A stretch of DNA of 64,000 nucleotides from Rhyacophila brunnea (taxonomy: Eukaryota > Arthropoda > Insecta > Trichoptera > Rhyacophilidae), in the NCBI GenBank assembly GCA_022495005.1, contig JAGYXB010001020.1, forward strand, positions 1,116,001 to 1,180,000, written 5' to 3'. The translations under genes and the position numbers were made by a program. Below, one piece after another: positions 45,815-57,739 of this stretch. The notes under the pieces are model-generated. The model had not been told where the DNA came from and searched no databases. It saw only the letters and a list, made by a program, of their open reading frames with translations. Each line of letters opens with the position of its first letter. Position 1 is the first letter of the stretch.

Positions 45815-47430
45815 TTCTGATACCTTTAACTTACAATAATATCACCAATCATCAAACTGAAACATGTAACGGTAAATTATTATTTAACTCCAATACATAG
45901 CATATGGAACTCCATAAACTAGAGTTTGCCTGGACATACTTTTTTTTACGATGAATGGTTGTTAGCTATTCGCTCAATCGTCGGGTCCTGCCTATAGATC
46001 CTAAATACACATATCGATCATGTATATGAAAACATATTAGTGAATTTGATCCAGGGTTTAAGATTCGAGCGTTCTAACGTTACTCCACAACGGGTGTGAG
46101 TGACAAGTAATATAATTACAATTTTAAACAAAATCCTTTAATTGAAATAGTTATCAAACTAGGAAAATATACATACATACAAGATTCTTAACATTTAAAA
46201 ATGTATAAAAAAATGTCCAAATTTTATTGTTTGTTACTGCTAACATAAAAAGAATATCAACAATTTATTGTCATATCGAAAAAACATGACACATATCCCA
46301 AATATATATCAATAAAACGTGTAAAAGGGATATTAAATTAAATATTTGTAAAGAATAATTATACAATATTTAACAATAAGGACACCACTGATTTTTGATG
46401 TAAGTAAATTAATTTAAAATATTGTAAATATTATGATATTATTGGGTGTTATTTATGTAAATAATATTTATTGCAGTCAAATAAAGACAAATCCATTGGC
46501 ATAGGATATGCAAAGGTAAAACTCCTTAAGTGCAATAGTTTATCCATTACACTTAATGAGTTTTACTTCTCATAATATGACGAATTATTATGTTTATGTG
46601 AATTGATGTCAGATAATAGTAACTGTTCTGAAAAAAATGTGAAAATATATAAACCATCAATCGGGGAAATTCTAAATTTATTTAACTGTTGAAACTATAA
46701 TTTGCCGTGATTATTGTATCTTCGTGTGCCCACTACAATGGTGGATTCAGCTGTCAAAAAAGGAATTAAAAAACCACATATCTATTATGAAAACCGAAAC
46801 GATATCAGATATTCAATATTAATTTCGACATATCAAAAACAGTTTGGCTGCAGTTAAATGATAACCTATAATGTTTGTAAATAATGTATACTAATAAAAT
46901 TATTAATTATTACACATTTCATGAAATATTATTGTACATTTTGAATGTTTAAATAAAATTACTACATACTGTTAAAACTCTCATCTGACCATTATGAATG
47001 TTTCTCTTTGGAAGAGGTATTTTGTTTTTTATTTTGCACTTTATCAAATTAACAAATTTAATGATGTGTTTTAAATAAAAATTATTCTACCTGCAAAATG
47101 TTGTCTATTACTTATCCATATTTGAGTTGTATAAAAGCAAAAACGCCAATGTCCACAAAATTTGGAAATTACATAATATGAACTTACAAATATTCTCCAT
47201 ATTCTTGTGTATTAAATTGGGTTTATATGCAATCACCATTGTCCACACGTCATAGTGATGTCATTCTCCACCTTTGTATAAACCAGCCAATAAGGAGACA
47301 GCATGAGAAATTAGCAAAATGGCCACCCTATATTACTTATGAATGTTGAGATACAAACTCAATACTGTTCGAAAGTTACAAGCAAACTCACCACTGTCCT
47401 AATTTACCAAATCATTAAATTTAGTCACTT
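45815..47430. other. Intergenic, minor repeats
   Basis: A worn SINE of the minus-strand family lies at about 45940-46095 (GGTTGTTAGCTATTCGCTCA, then CCAGGGTTTAAGATTCGAGC). At 46515-46567 TAAAACTCCTTAAGTG and CACTTAATGAGTTTTA form a hairpin. The rest is AT-rich with no gene seen. Confidence 0.45.
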
Positions 47431-47433
47431 GTA

Positions 47434-48063
47434 CACCCGATCCTCTTTTTGCACAGGGATACATACCAAAGACTACCGTGCAAAACAAAACCGTATAAAA
47501 AAGATAAGGTGCCCATACAAAAATGGTAGATTATTACTTAAAATCAACTCAAAATATGATATTCTTGAACTTAAAAATAAATCGAATGTATTTATTATTT
47601 ATACAAAAAAATATGTAGGTATACATAAAAATACATAGTTTTCGATTTAAATTATATTTAGAATAGAGAAATATATTTATTCAGTGTCGCTACTTGACAA
47701 TAAACATGCCCGTTTACTGCTGTTCTTCGCTGGCGAAAAATCACTCTCATCACTGGAAATATGTAATGACGCTGATGCCGAAACACGCGGCGCATCTCTC
47801 GTATCGAACCCGAAGTGACTGACTAGTGGTGCCATGTATGTACCTATGTATGTAACAGTGGCGTGCGGTCCATTGTAACGCAATTTTTTGATAAATATGT
47901 ACATACATACGTATTTATATTCTTTTTAGTTTTTTTAAACCGTGTTAAAGCAAAATAATCAATGTAAATAAAAAATAATCGGTACTTTTTTTAAACTGTG
48001 TTACCAGAAACCATGAAACCATGAAACCATGCAGAAAAAACCGTGCAAAAAGAGGATCGGGTG
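47434..48063 (-). mobile_element. pogo/Tigger-like element with intact ends (630 bp)
   Basis: The inverted ends CACCCGATCCTCTTTTTGCA are exact, and TA flanks both (47432-47433 and 48064-48065). A minus-strand frame at 47677-47904 contains SHFGFDTRDAP, then ISSDESDFSP, then LLSSSDTE at its end. It looks like the last part of a transposase, but I cannot name the domain. Internal deletion leaves it non-autonomous. A degraded relative lies at 25512-26264. Confidence 0.8.
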
Positions 48064-48069
48064 TATTAT

Positions 48070-49155
48070 ATTAATTTAAAAAATATCGATAACAGTTCTC
48101 TTAAAATCACATGTTCATAATATAAAGTATTAGAATTTTGTACCCCAGCACCGGTTTTATTTGATTTCTCATGATATGACTTTGAAGGACAGTGGCAATT
48201 TTGCTTTTATACAACTCATTTGACAGTCCATTATCCATCTCGAGCTGCATCAAAAATTTCACATTATCAATTTGTCAACCAGACTAACACATAAATGTAT
48301 GCAGATGAACAGCCATCTTGATTTACAAATTACAGTAAGTATGTTTATTGCTACGATTTTTATCAGTCAACCGTATATTGAATGTGGAACAATAAATCGA
48401 AAGGAATATTCCGATGTATTGATTTAAGTTGAACCGATAATTGTTATCAAGATGCCATCAAGTGAATTTGTTTGTTCATGCGTCTCTGTAATGTCTGATA
48501 TTTTAAATGACATTAAAATAGTTTAACATGCCAATACGAGTTGTTATCACCTTGGGTACTAGACAACCGGTTCACTCGAATGTTGAATGACTAAAAGCAG
48601 AAAGGATCTCAACTTCATTCGATTCAATTTCCAAGTTCACCAACTTCGTCGAAATGTGGTTTACACTTGAATGACAAAAATTTCCAAGTGAGAACACGGC
48701 TTTAGACAAACATCTCTACTATTAGATTTTGTAAATATGATTAAAACCTTGCTGGTTTTTCCCCAGTTGATAAATTTCAATAGATGCAGCAGAATAAAGT
48801 CTATGGTGAGATGTCATTTTTCCAATACCCATTACCTGCATAAATTTAAAAAAATCTTAGTTGTCAGGTATCATGGTATGGACAAGGAGCATTCTATTAA
48901 TTTAATTGCATAATTGACAACTAGCCGCCAAAGCATTGCTTGAAAGGCTAACTTTGAAAGAATATTTATTGTTAATGAAAGAAACACAGCATCCCTGAGA
49001 CTAATAGGAGTGGAGACAATTATTGTTAATAAAAGCGGCCAAGGCCCGCTTGGGTTGTAATTCCCGATGTTTAAAAATAATTCAGCGCTGTCATCACCTG
49101 GCCACTACCAAGTAACTATGGATTTATTTATGGGTACCATCCACTTCCAAGACCT
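48070..49155. other. Intergenic, nothing recognised
   Basis: AT-rich, with no recognisable gene, splice-flanked exon or repeat boundary. In particular, no succinate dehydrogenase exon was recognised here. Confidence 0.45.
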
Positions 49156-49164
49156 CGTTATGGA

Positions 49165-50014
49165 CAATGGCGTCCCGTGGGAGCAGGCAGGTCATACGTT
49201 GGTTAGGGGCACCGAATGAATGAATGAATACGAATATTACAACTTTTGAGTAGTGCTATGAATATCTTAAGTTTAAAAAATGATCATAGCATAAAAATCT
49301 TGACATAACTATTGTTGTATTGTATGTAACACATATTGCAATGGCGGTTTATTACAGCAAAATTTTTAAAACGGTGCCTCCAAACCTATCAGTGCCCCAG
49401 ACCTCCACATACATAAAACCACAACTTTTTGAGAGTATGCTACGTGGAAATGTTCTAATTCTTAGTAGAAGTGTGTATATAAATTTAAAGATTTTTGGTG
49501 TATTTGTCTGTTTAAGATAGCTAAAAATAAATAAAAAGTTATAAAATAAAAGTAGGTAAGATAGGAATTTACAAGGACAAAGGGGACGCTATTTTAATTC
49601 TGCTTAAGGCCATGTATTAGTTGAGACACGGTCTAAAAAGATCGTCGCTAGGCGATGCGCGGTTTGCGGGTCGCGGGTGCAAATGAGGCATGTCAAACCA
49701 AATATTATTTGTCTTATAAATCCAACATGTGTCCATTTCATGTTCTGTTTATTGTTTTATCAGTGACAATAATAATATATTCATTGACATGTTTTCTTTT
49801 TAAAGTAAATGGGTAACGTTTTAAGTCATCTTTACACGATTTAGGAATTATTACGGCCGTCGCCATCACGAAGCAAAATGACGTCCTTCCAGCTCTACAT
49901 GCTCTCTCAGAATGGGAACGAGTGCAAAATTTCGTCGCGCCTATGGTAGAAAATTATTTGGCGTTTCACTGATGAATCACCTTAAGGTCGGCACTTTGCT
50001 TAGGGACATCACTG
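49165..50014. mobile_element. hAT-type element, CAGTGACGTCCC family, carrying a nested MITE
   Basis: The left end CAATGGCGTCCCGTGGGA and the inverted right end CAGTGATGTCCCTAAGCA match the ends of the element at 13969-14578. The flanks GTTATGGA and ATTGTGAA differ only by transitions, consistent with an aged 8-bp duplication. The TTAA MITE at 49608-49981 was inserted later. No transposase frame. Confidence 0.65.
49608..49981. mobile_element. TTAA-flanked MITE, single unit (374 bp)
   Basis: Bounded by TTAA at 49604-49607 and 49982-49985. It matches each half of the inverted pair at 9352-10086 (GGTCTAAAAAGATCG, GGCGATGCGCGG, ATTCATTGACATGTTTTC, AGAAAATTATTTGGCGTTTC). The right end, inverted, begins GGTGATTCATCAGTGAAACG. 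The internal AT-rich half and GC-rich half have the same layout as in the pair. The small frame at 49912-50121 overlaps its end and is not a gene. Confidence 0.8.
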
Positions 50015-50213
50015 ATTGTGAAGGTATGTTAACATATTTTTTTGGATTTATTGTACGCCATTTGATACTTGTCGTCCGCCAGAGACCTACTCCATCTTTT
50101 CCCAATTATTTTGTCTTTTGAGTTCAGACACCTGATTATTGGCTGCCCAGCTCTTCCCTTGCTCTCAGGCGGTGGTGAAGAACGGAGGTTAGACTGTGGA
50201 AATCCAATATAAG

Positions 50214-50913
50214 TACACACTAAACTTTGTCAGTCGTACTTATTTGTTTTCATTGAACTAAGAATACAAATTGCAGATGCCAAGTATTGGATAGTTTTTA
50301 AAAACCAATCAAACCCTGCCTAAAGCAAACCATAATAGATATTTTTTATCCTTTATGGTTTGCTTAGGCAGGGCTTAATCAAAAATTATGAACCATCTGC
50401 AATTTGTAATTCTTAGTTCTATGAAAACAAATAAGTACGGCTGACAAAGTGTGCTTCATTTTTTTCAGATCTCCACATCTATCTATTTCCACTCTACTAT
50501 TATGGTTGAATCTAAATGGGGGTTTAATTGAATTTAAAAACTGATCAACCTGCAATTTATATTTTTAGTTGAATGAAATCAATTAAATATAACTGACAAA
50601 ATTTAGTGTGCACTATTTATGTCAAATCTCCACTGTCTAGCTCCACCCTTCGCCACTGCTCTCAGAGGTACATACATAGCGTGCCTCGCTGTTAGCTCCT
50701 CCGCCATTCTATGTAAGTGATCGATCCAGAGCAGTCTTTGCAGTTTACCTTACTTCTGGCATCTTACAATAGTTGAATACAAAAGGGCGGTGGCGAACGG
50801 TGGAGGTAAGCTGTTAAGATCTGCCATAAATAGTGCACACTAAACTTTGTCAGTCGTACGCATTTGTTTTCATTGAAATAAGACTACAATTTACAGATGG
50901 TGTTAGTTAGTTT
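50214..50913. repeat. Cluster of four copies of one repeat in alternating orientation
   Basis: Blocks CTAAACTTTGTCAGTCGTAC, TTTGTTTTCATTGAA, CAAATTGCAGATG and TTAGGCAGGGCTTAATCAAA appear at 50214-50335, inverted at 50345-50460, again inverted at 50505-50640, and direct at 50830-50913. The first two form a foldback around 50340. Other copies lie at about 31555-31745 and 63668-63790. The piggyBac at 50918 interrupts the last copy at a TTAA. Unclassified family. Confidence 0.7.
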
Positions 50914-51392
50914 TTAACCCTTTCAAAGCGTCAAGAATACAGCTTTAATACAATAGAGCGCGTCATGATTTCAAGTATTGATAAATCACAATAAATGTCA
51001 GTCAAACATCTACAAATACAGTCATCAAAAATATTTTAAGTGTTCAACAGTGATTATGAACAGTCGTAATATTTTTAACGATCTTAAAAATAAACATTCG
51101 TACCCTGATTATGATAAAGAATGACGAACAAGCCGCGTTATACAAAAAGCGTGTGACTTACGTTTCAGTCGCCATTTTGTTGACGTGTCGGCTCCGGACG
51201 AGTGCGTCGATGACAGAATGATGTTCAACACTTCTAAGTTAATGCAAACGTAATCCCAGACCACTTAATAAATTATGAGAAATCCTTTTTTACACCCCAC
51301 TTGATAATATTAATGGTTTATTTTGATAACATGACAAGACACTATTCACTTAACAGAACACATAATCCACATAGTTTCGAATGTTATTAATA

Positions 51393-52660
51393 TACGAGGG
51401 TGGGTCAATAATTCCTTAGAAAAAAGCATTAAAACAGTTTTTATTTTTGTATTTTTTTTTATTTCTCAACATAATCTCCTTGGAGCTCAATACACTTGGT
51501 TAGACGTTTCTCAATTTTTTTTAAACCGTCAGAAAAATAAGTTTTCGGAAGGTCCTCAAAATAAGCATTTGTCCGATCGATGACTTCTTCATTTGAAAAA
51601 AAACGTTGTCCACTTAGCCATTTTTTTAAGTTTGGGAAAAGGAAAAAGTCACTGGGGGCTAAATCTGGCGAATACAGTGGGTGGTCGACCAATTCGAACT
51701 TCAATTCTTCAATTTTAGCCATTGATCGTAAACATGTGTGAACACGGGCATTGTCCTGATGAAAGAGGATTTTTTCCCGTTTAAATGAGGCCGTTTTTCT
51801 TCAATTTTGTTTTTTAGCTGGTCCAATAAAGATGCATAATAATCCCCTGTTATTGTTTTTCCTTTTTCCAAATAGTCAACGAAAATAATTCCACCTGCAT
51901 CCCAAAATACAGTAGCCATAACCTTACCAGCTGATTTTACGGTTTTCGCCTTCTTTGGACATGGTTCGCCTTTCGCAATCCACTGCTTTGACTGTTCTTT
52001 CGTCTCGGGAGTATAGTGGTGTATCCATGTTTCATCTACAGTCACAAAGCGACGAAAAAATTCATCCGGATTGCGTTGCATTAGCGACAACAGGGCTTTA
52101 GAGGCCACCACCCTATTGCGTTTATTGTCGACTGTGAGCAAACGCTGCACCCATCTTGCAGAAATTTTTTCATGCCCAATTTGTCATGTAAAATAGAAAT
52201 GACGCTACCTTTTGAGATCCCTGTAACCTCAATTATCTCACTCAACTTTAATCTTCGGTCACTTAACACCATATCGTGGATTTTTTTCATTAGACATCCT
52301 GAGCGTGGTTCATCCTTTGTTGATGTACGACCACGTTTAAATTCATTTAACCAGTTATAAATAGTTGCAAGTGAAGGAGCAGATGTGCTGTGAACTAAAT
52401 CCAACTCATTTTTTATTTCCTTTGCTGTTAACCCTTTTATATTAAAATGTTTAATAACAGCTCTAAACTCAATTTTCTCCATTTTGGTAAACAAGCAAAT
52501 TTTTTTTTTTAAATGTACGAGAAACACACAACAACCCGACCAATCTGATTGAAACTTAGCAGCATACTGAATCGGTAGTGCCGCTGCATGAAAACAAACC
52601 GCTTACAGTACTAGTCGCGCCACCTGTCGGCTTTTCTAAGGACTTGTGGCCACTACTCAT
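51393..52660 (-). mobile_element. mariner transposon nested in piggyBac (1268 bp)
   Basis: TA flanks the element (51391-51392 and 52661-52662). Ends TACGAGGGTGGGTCAATAAT and, inverted, ATGAGTAGTGGCCACAAGTC share the inner CCTTAGAAAA, so the inverted repeats are diverged. The length is that of a complete mariner. The transposase frame is broken (see 51459-52482). Mariner inserts at TA; here it landed in the 3' part of the piggyBac, downstream of its transposase. Confidence 0.88.
51459..52482 (-). pseudogene. mariner transposase pseudogene (two frameshifts)
   Basis: Three minus-strand frames together cover a full transposase of about 340 aa. The N-terminal helix-turn-helix region is MEKIEFRAVIKHF...SLATIYNWLNEFKRG. 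The catalytic core has TVDETWIHHY (first Asp), HQDNA (second Asp, in the frame lost to a shift near 51750), and YSPDLAPSDFFLF (third Asp). I count 34 residues between the second and third Asp, the D,D34D spacing of mariner. The frame is lost near 52150 and again near 51750, so no active enzyme is encoded. Confidence 0.88.
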
Positions 52661-52738
52661 TATCGGAATTTCAGCATAGATCACAGGATGTAGGTAGGTC
52701 ATTTTAGTATTTTTGAAACACTTAAATATTTTAATAGT

Positions 52739-54397
52739 TCACCTTTTCATGGTATTCTCTAAAGCACGGATACACGCATAATGGCACGTTATACTCGGAA
52801 CACATGTATCTGGAATATTTTTTGGTTTTCGGCTTTTTTTTGTATTCGCACAAAGATGACAAACTCTGCAAGGATTTATCCGTTTATTTGCGGGAGGAAT
52901 TATGTCCGGCATATGCTTTGCCATCGCTCTAGCTGATAAGCGCAGTGGATGGTCGACGGGTTGCTGTGCGCGGGATGTGGCTGGAACTTGATATTTTTCA
53001 AATATTTGCCTGATTACTTTTAACTGAAAATTAGCTAGACCTGTTTTTTTGCCTGTGATAGTACTAAACAGAATATATGAATTTAATAAAAACAGATCTA
53101 TGATATGGAAAGCCACCTTTTTGTACCATTTTATTGATTTTCGCATACAACTTAGTGTACTTAACATCATATCAGCTTTATCTACAGATCCCATACATTT
53201 ATTATATTGGATAACACATGTAGGTTTCAGTATAGTCTCTCCGGTCTGCCTATTGAATTTTCCTGTGGGTGTAAATGAATCATTGTGCAATGTAGTCAAC
53301 ATATGGACTTCGCGCCGGTCGTGCCATTTTATAGCCAATAGCGAGCTACTATTTTTTGACTCCACTTCTCCTTTCTTGAGCTTCCTAAATGTTGGCATAT
53401 TTCTTCGATTTTTTCGGACTGTTCCGCAAGCATTTGCTTTTTTTTCGTGAAGAAGTCTGGGCTTGAATACCAGTTGTCAGTCCACATAGTATGACCTTTA
53501 CCGAAATATTCGTTCATTAATGTCGTTACCACAGCTCCCGAAATGCCAAGTCCCTGCTCATCGACAATATCTGTTCCTTCCCCGCAATATATTATGAAAT
53601 CTAATATATAACCAGTCATCACATCGCAAAGAACGAACATTTTTATGCCGAAACGGTGGCGTTTTGAAGGAATGTACTGTTTAAACAGCAATCTACCTTT
53701 GAAAACAATTATGCTTTCGTCGATACATAAGTTCTCGTGCGGCATCATTGTTTTTTTGAATATTTCTCGGCAATGGTCGATCAGAATTTTAATTTTATGT
53801 AATTTATCTCCATGAATTTGAGTATTGGGATCCGAAAAGTGCAACATCCTCAAAAGCAAAGTATATCTGTCTCTTGGCATTACTTTCCCGAACATTTGGC
53901 TGGATAAGAGTGGATCGGTTGACCAATGTTCCTCTTGTGATGTGACGATTTCTAGTCATCAACATACTTACAGCAAAAAAAATGTACATTTCTGGGACGT
54001 CTGTGTTGACCCACTTATGCATTCGTGATTTCGGCGATGGTTCTTGTCTTCTAATGTCTTCTGTATAATAGTTATTTGTTTCGATTACGATTCTGTCCAT
54101 TATATTTGAATTTAAAAAATGCTCAAAAATTTCTATTTCTTTAGAGCTATCTGATAAATTTGTGTGCGGGCTGACTCCAGAAAAGAAATCATCAAATTCG
54201 TGAACAACTGGTATGAAAGGTCCAGTAGTCCACGAAGACAGATCGTCAACATTACGATTTACATTTAAATTAGAGGCGGCGGCAGTAGCACTTTCTGATG
54301 GGGCACTGGAAGTATCTGAATCATCGTAGTACTCATTTTCACTCAACTCATAATCTGAATCAGGATCATGAATAATCACAAAAAATCGAACACACAA
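52739..54397 (-). pseudogene. piggyBac transposase pseudogene (two frameshifts)
   Basis: Three minus-strand frames give the piggyBac layout: an acidic N-terminal region (SDYELSENEYYDDSD); a core with ENLCIDESIIVFKGR (first Asp), GHTMWTDNWYSSP (second Asp) and CMGSVDKADMM (third Asp); and a C-terminal cysteine-rich finger (CRVCHLCANTKKSRKP, then CHYAC). Frames change near 53935 and near 53445. The second break falls in an A-run just before the conserved GTVRKNR segment. All three catalytic Asp are preserved, so the breaks may be recent or in part sequence error. Confidence 0.88.
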
Positions 54398-55179
54398 AAT
54401 ATGCTATCACAAAATGTTTTTAATTTTTCTGATACAGAAATTTTCAATTGTGTGAAAATGTTTATTCACTTAACATATCTTTTCTTTTTAAATGACTGAT
54501 AACTAAGGTAAATAAACAACTTTTGTCCGTTTTACCTATTAGTATAATCAGAAAATAGTATTTAAAAATGTTAATCAACAATAAATAAAGAGAAATATTA
54601 AATCGCGGACTCTTATATTTAAATTACACCTTGTTCAAATTATTTTCCGAAACTATTAACTCGCGGATAATATATTAGCAGGTAGACGAATGAATGCAAT
54701 CTCAAAAAGCATTCCTTTTGTAAAATGTTTTGTAAATTCACTTTGATCAATGTAACTTTCGAATATTCTATTTAACAGTTTATGCACCAAATAGTTTTTC
54801 AATCACTAAAAAACAATATAACATATTATATCGCGAATTTGTATCGCTACAAACGCGTCAGTCAAATATCTTCGGCGCACATGCACTAAGAAGCGATAAG
54901 ACACTATATACCCGGCAAGTTTGAATTGGCCCGATGACTGATATTTTTTTATCCAAGACACGCTCCCGAAAAATATTTATTTAAATTAGATAGGCTATTC
55001 ATTGACAGATGTCAAGAGAAGGATGATTTCTGAATAAATTAAATCAATATTAGAATTTTTCGCGCCTGGCCGAAAGCAGTACTAGGCAAACGAAAATCGA
55101 AATGACTTTAGTCAGCTGACGCGCGGATGACTTGCGCGTATAGGCTGACTAAAGTCAGTTGCCGCGTTAGAAAGGTTAA

Positions 55180-55979
55180 ATATGTTAACATATCATTATA
55201 AATATTATTAGTTACCGCAATGGGAAATTTTGTTGAATAAATTCATATGAATAGTCTGTAGGTAGATACAAGTTTGACATACTGTCCACGTATTATGATG
55301 ATGAAGAGTTTTGATTCTTGGAGTAAAACATGCAGAGTTGTTCGAGGTAGATTGTAGATTTACCCAAGGGCCAAAACATCCTCCATGCAAATAACATCAT
55401 ATTAAATAATAGTAATTTGGTTTGCAAAATTACTTAGTGTTTTATCAAAATCCATTGTGATATTTCAGCCAAAATACATAGTACAGTGCACAAAATGTAG
55501 AATCGAGTGCGATGATGGCATCGCATGCACAAGTAAAATCACTGCCATTTGAATTCACACATTCAGTTCGGATGCGATGACCTCTGGAAGTTCTCACATA
55601 CTTGTTATTTTTTTCTCCGCCGTAGATCACATTAAATAGTTAATGAACTACTGTGACTGTATTCTTCAATAATTTGTCTAAATAAGTAGGTACTAAACTA
55701 TACTAATACCATCGTTTCTACATAATGAAAATTCCTCGGTATTCATAAAGATACTATAACAATAATATTTATTTCATAATTCATTGTACCTACTACATCG
55801 CACACCTTATTTTTCTGAAAAACATAGGTTCCATAAATTATTAACGCATTTTTTAATTAAAAAATGTTGTAATATTAGAGTCCGTCCCCAAAAAAAAAGA
55901 ACTCCGGCTGACCGGAGTCTAATTATCATAATCGATATAAAATATTTTTCTATCTGTAAAATACCTAAAATTATGTATG
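55180..55979. other. Short intergenic gap between piggyBac and the large hAT
   Basis: AT-rich with no recognised gene. Frames at 55208-55390 and 55445-55630 have no motif. Confidence 0.5.
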
Positions 55980-56099
55980 GTTTAATGCAGGGGGGGGCAA
56001 ACTTTTTGGATGAAGGGCAAGGAAAAGGAGGGCAAGGGGGAAGGAAAAATAAATATTACAAAAAAATTAATGAGAAGAATGAAACTGTTGTACATTTTT

Positions 56100-56285
56100 T
56101 TAAATTCAGGTATTAATTTTGTAGTTGATATTCTCAAAACTGCTTGTAAATGGGCATCAGAAATATTTGATCGTAAGTAATTTTATCGAGGTTCATGATC
56201 GAAAATGTTTGTTCACACATAGGTTGATCCAAAAATAACGAACATTTTTCTTGCATAATCTTTAAGTTGGTCGAATTTGTCTGAA
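56100..56285 (-). pseudogene. hAT transposase C-terminal part (downstream of the insertion)
   Basis: On the minus strand the frame reads NSDKFDQLKDYARKMFVIFG, then STYVCEQTFSIMNLDKI. After a frame break a VLRIST-like segment follows. CEQTFS.MN is the dimerisation motif of GTF2IRD2/EPM2AIP1-like hAT proteins. The other half of the same gene is at 63006-63170. Confidence 0.75.
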
Positions 56286-57294
56286 TTAAGGCGATGTCTT
56301 TGGCCTAAATTACACATATAATGTGACTTTCACGCCATCTATTTATATTTACAGGCATCTACCATGAATTTCTAAAAATCTGTTACTAAAAACTTTGGTC
56401 GATTCCAACCAGATGGCAGTAAGTTACCATAATAAGTTGCAAGTATTGCCAGATGAAAAAAATCGCTAGACAAAAATTCATTTACATATTATAAGAATAT
56501 AATATATTCTACTTACTATAATATTATTATTATATATATACTTATTCAAATAATTATTAATTTTTTTAAATAAGTACAATATTTTATTATATCGTATTGA
56601 CATTTTTATGATAGTATATTATAATATATTGTAGGTATATAATTTGATCAAATTCAATTATACAAAAAACGTTGTTTATGGAATTACCTTCACTTATTAT
56701 AATATAAAAAAGTTCTACTAGTTATTTTGTAATATGTGACAATCTAATTCACTGTGAATTGACACATATAATTTTAAATCGTCTGCCAAGAGTAAAAACT
56801 GGATTCCATTGATAACATTGACAATGTCACAAGATTTGATATAATACACGTGATATGATATAAGAAAATAAAATCGCTAAGACACTTCGCTTTCTTCCAT
56901 TTTTTGTGATGCAAGTGCTTTAATCGTATGTCCAATCACGAGAGCCTTTTTTGCTGGACGGCGTGGGTACGGGGAATTTGAAAAAGAAAGTTAGTAAGCG
57001 TCCTTTGTAAACCGTGTACGGACCTGTGTAACTAATTGTAAAAACAAAATATGTAATGGACTATAAAGTAACGTTGTCCAACCAAATATTAAAATATATA
57101 GCGCTAAGACCGCACGAGAAAGACTTAGTGTTTTATTTAATTTTACCAACAAATATAAATCCTTTTTTTATCTTTTTTTTGTGAATCCGGGGTTCGATGG
57201 ACACCTGAGCTAGCCTGGAACCCCGGGTATCTCAATTTCTTATCTCTGAAAACTGCTTGAGATTCATACAGGATAAGAAATGAGATGAATACAA

Positions 57295-57545
57295 ATTAAA
57301 ATCACCAATGATGGTTATACAATTATCAACTGGCAAGTTTTCAAAGTATGAAAAGAACGAATTATATGCATCGCGAGACGATCGCGGTGGAAAATACACT
57401 TAACAGTGAAAAATGACCCATTTCACCGTAATCGAATAATAACGACGTCAATAGCTGCAGCAAAGTGACAGTCAACAACAGATATACTGTCTGGTCGGTC
57501 GGAGCGTACAGCAATGAGAACGCCACCACCTCTCTGCCCAAAATA
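57295..57545 (-). pseudogene. LINE endonuclease-domain fragment
   Basis: In minus-strand frames, RGGGVLIAVRSDRPDS and, after shifts, ITIIGDFNL match the conserved GGGV.IAV and GDFN motifs of the APE-type endonuclease of non-LTR retrotransposons. Stops and shifts lie between them, so it is a dead fragment. It sits inside the TTAA element. Confidence 0.7.
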
Positions 57546-57583
57546 AAAATTGCATTATAGTGAATTTTTTTTTAGCTTTATAA

Positions 57584-57735
57584 GCTGGCGACCCCACAGA
57601 AAACCCGTCGCGTTCCGAGGTTGGGAACCCTTGGTCTAAACAGTCATCTCGCTCGAAAGTTTAGCTTTGCAAAGAAAAGTGCTGTTAAAACATAGCACTT
57701 ATTGTAACAATTACAACAATTGGATACAAACCTTC
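57584..57735. repeat. hAT-like terminus and palindromic-MITE fragment
   Basis: GTCGCGTTCCGAGGTTGGGA, then ACCCTTGG at 57608-57635, resembles a hAT right end (GGTTGGGAACC). Directly after, 57655-57735 holds GCTGTTAAAAC, then AGCACTTATTGTAACAATTA and GGATACAAACCTTCCTTAG, a piece of the MITE family at 23972-24277. No partner ends were found. Confidence 0.5.
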
Positions 57736-57739
57736 CTTA

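Larger units (their letters stand above)
50918..55175 (-). mobile_element. piggyBac transposon, full length but inactivated, with mariner inside
   Basis: TTAA lies at both ends (50914-50917 and 55176-55179). The inverted ends are CCCTTTCAAAGCGTCAA and CCTTTCTAACGCGGCAA, and subterminal inverted motifs occur near 55100-55165 (CTTTAGTCAGCTGACGCGCG and GACTAAAGTCAG). The transposase pseudogene lies at 52739-54397 on the minus strand. Without the mariner (51393-52660) the element is about 3.0 kb, a normal piggyBac-like size. Insertion was into the repeat cluster at 50214-50913. Confidence 0.85.

Noticed and set aside
53049..53450. 133-aa plus-strand frame
   Set aside because: Shadow of the piggyBac transposase on the minus strand.
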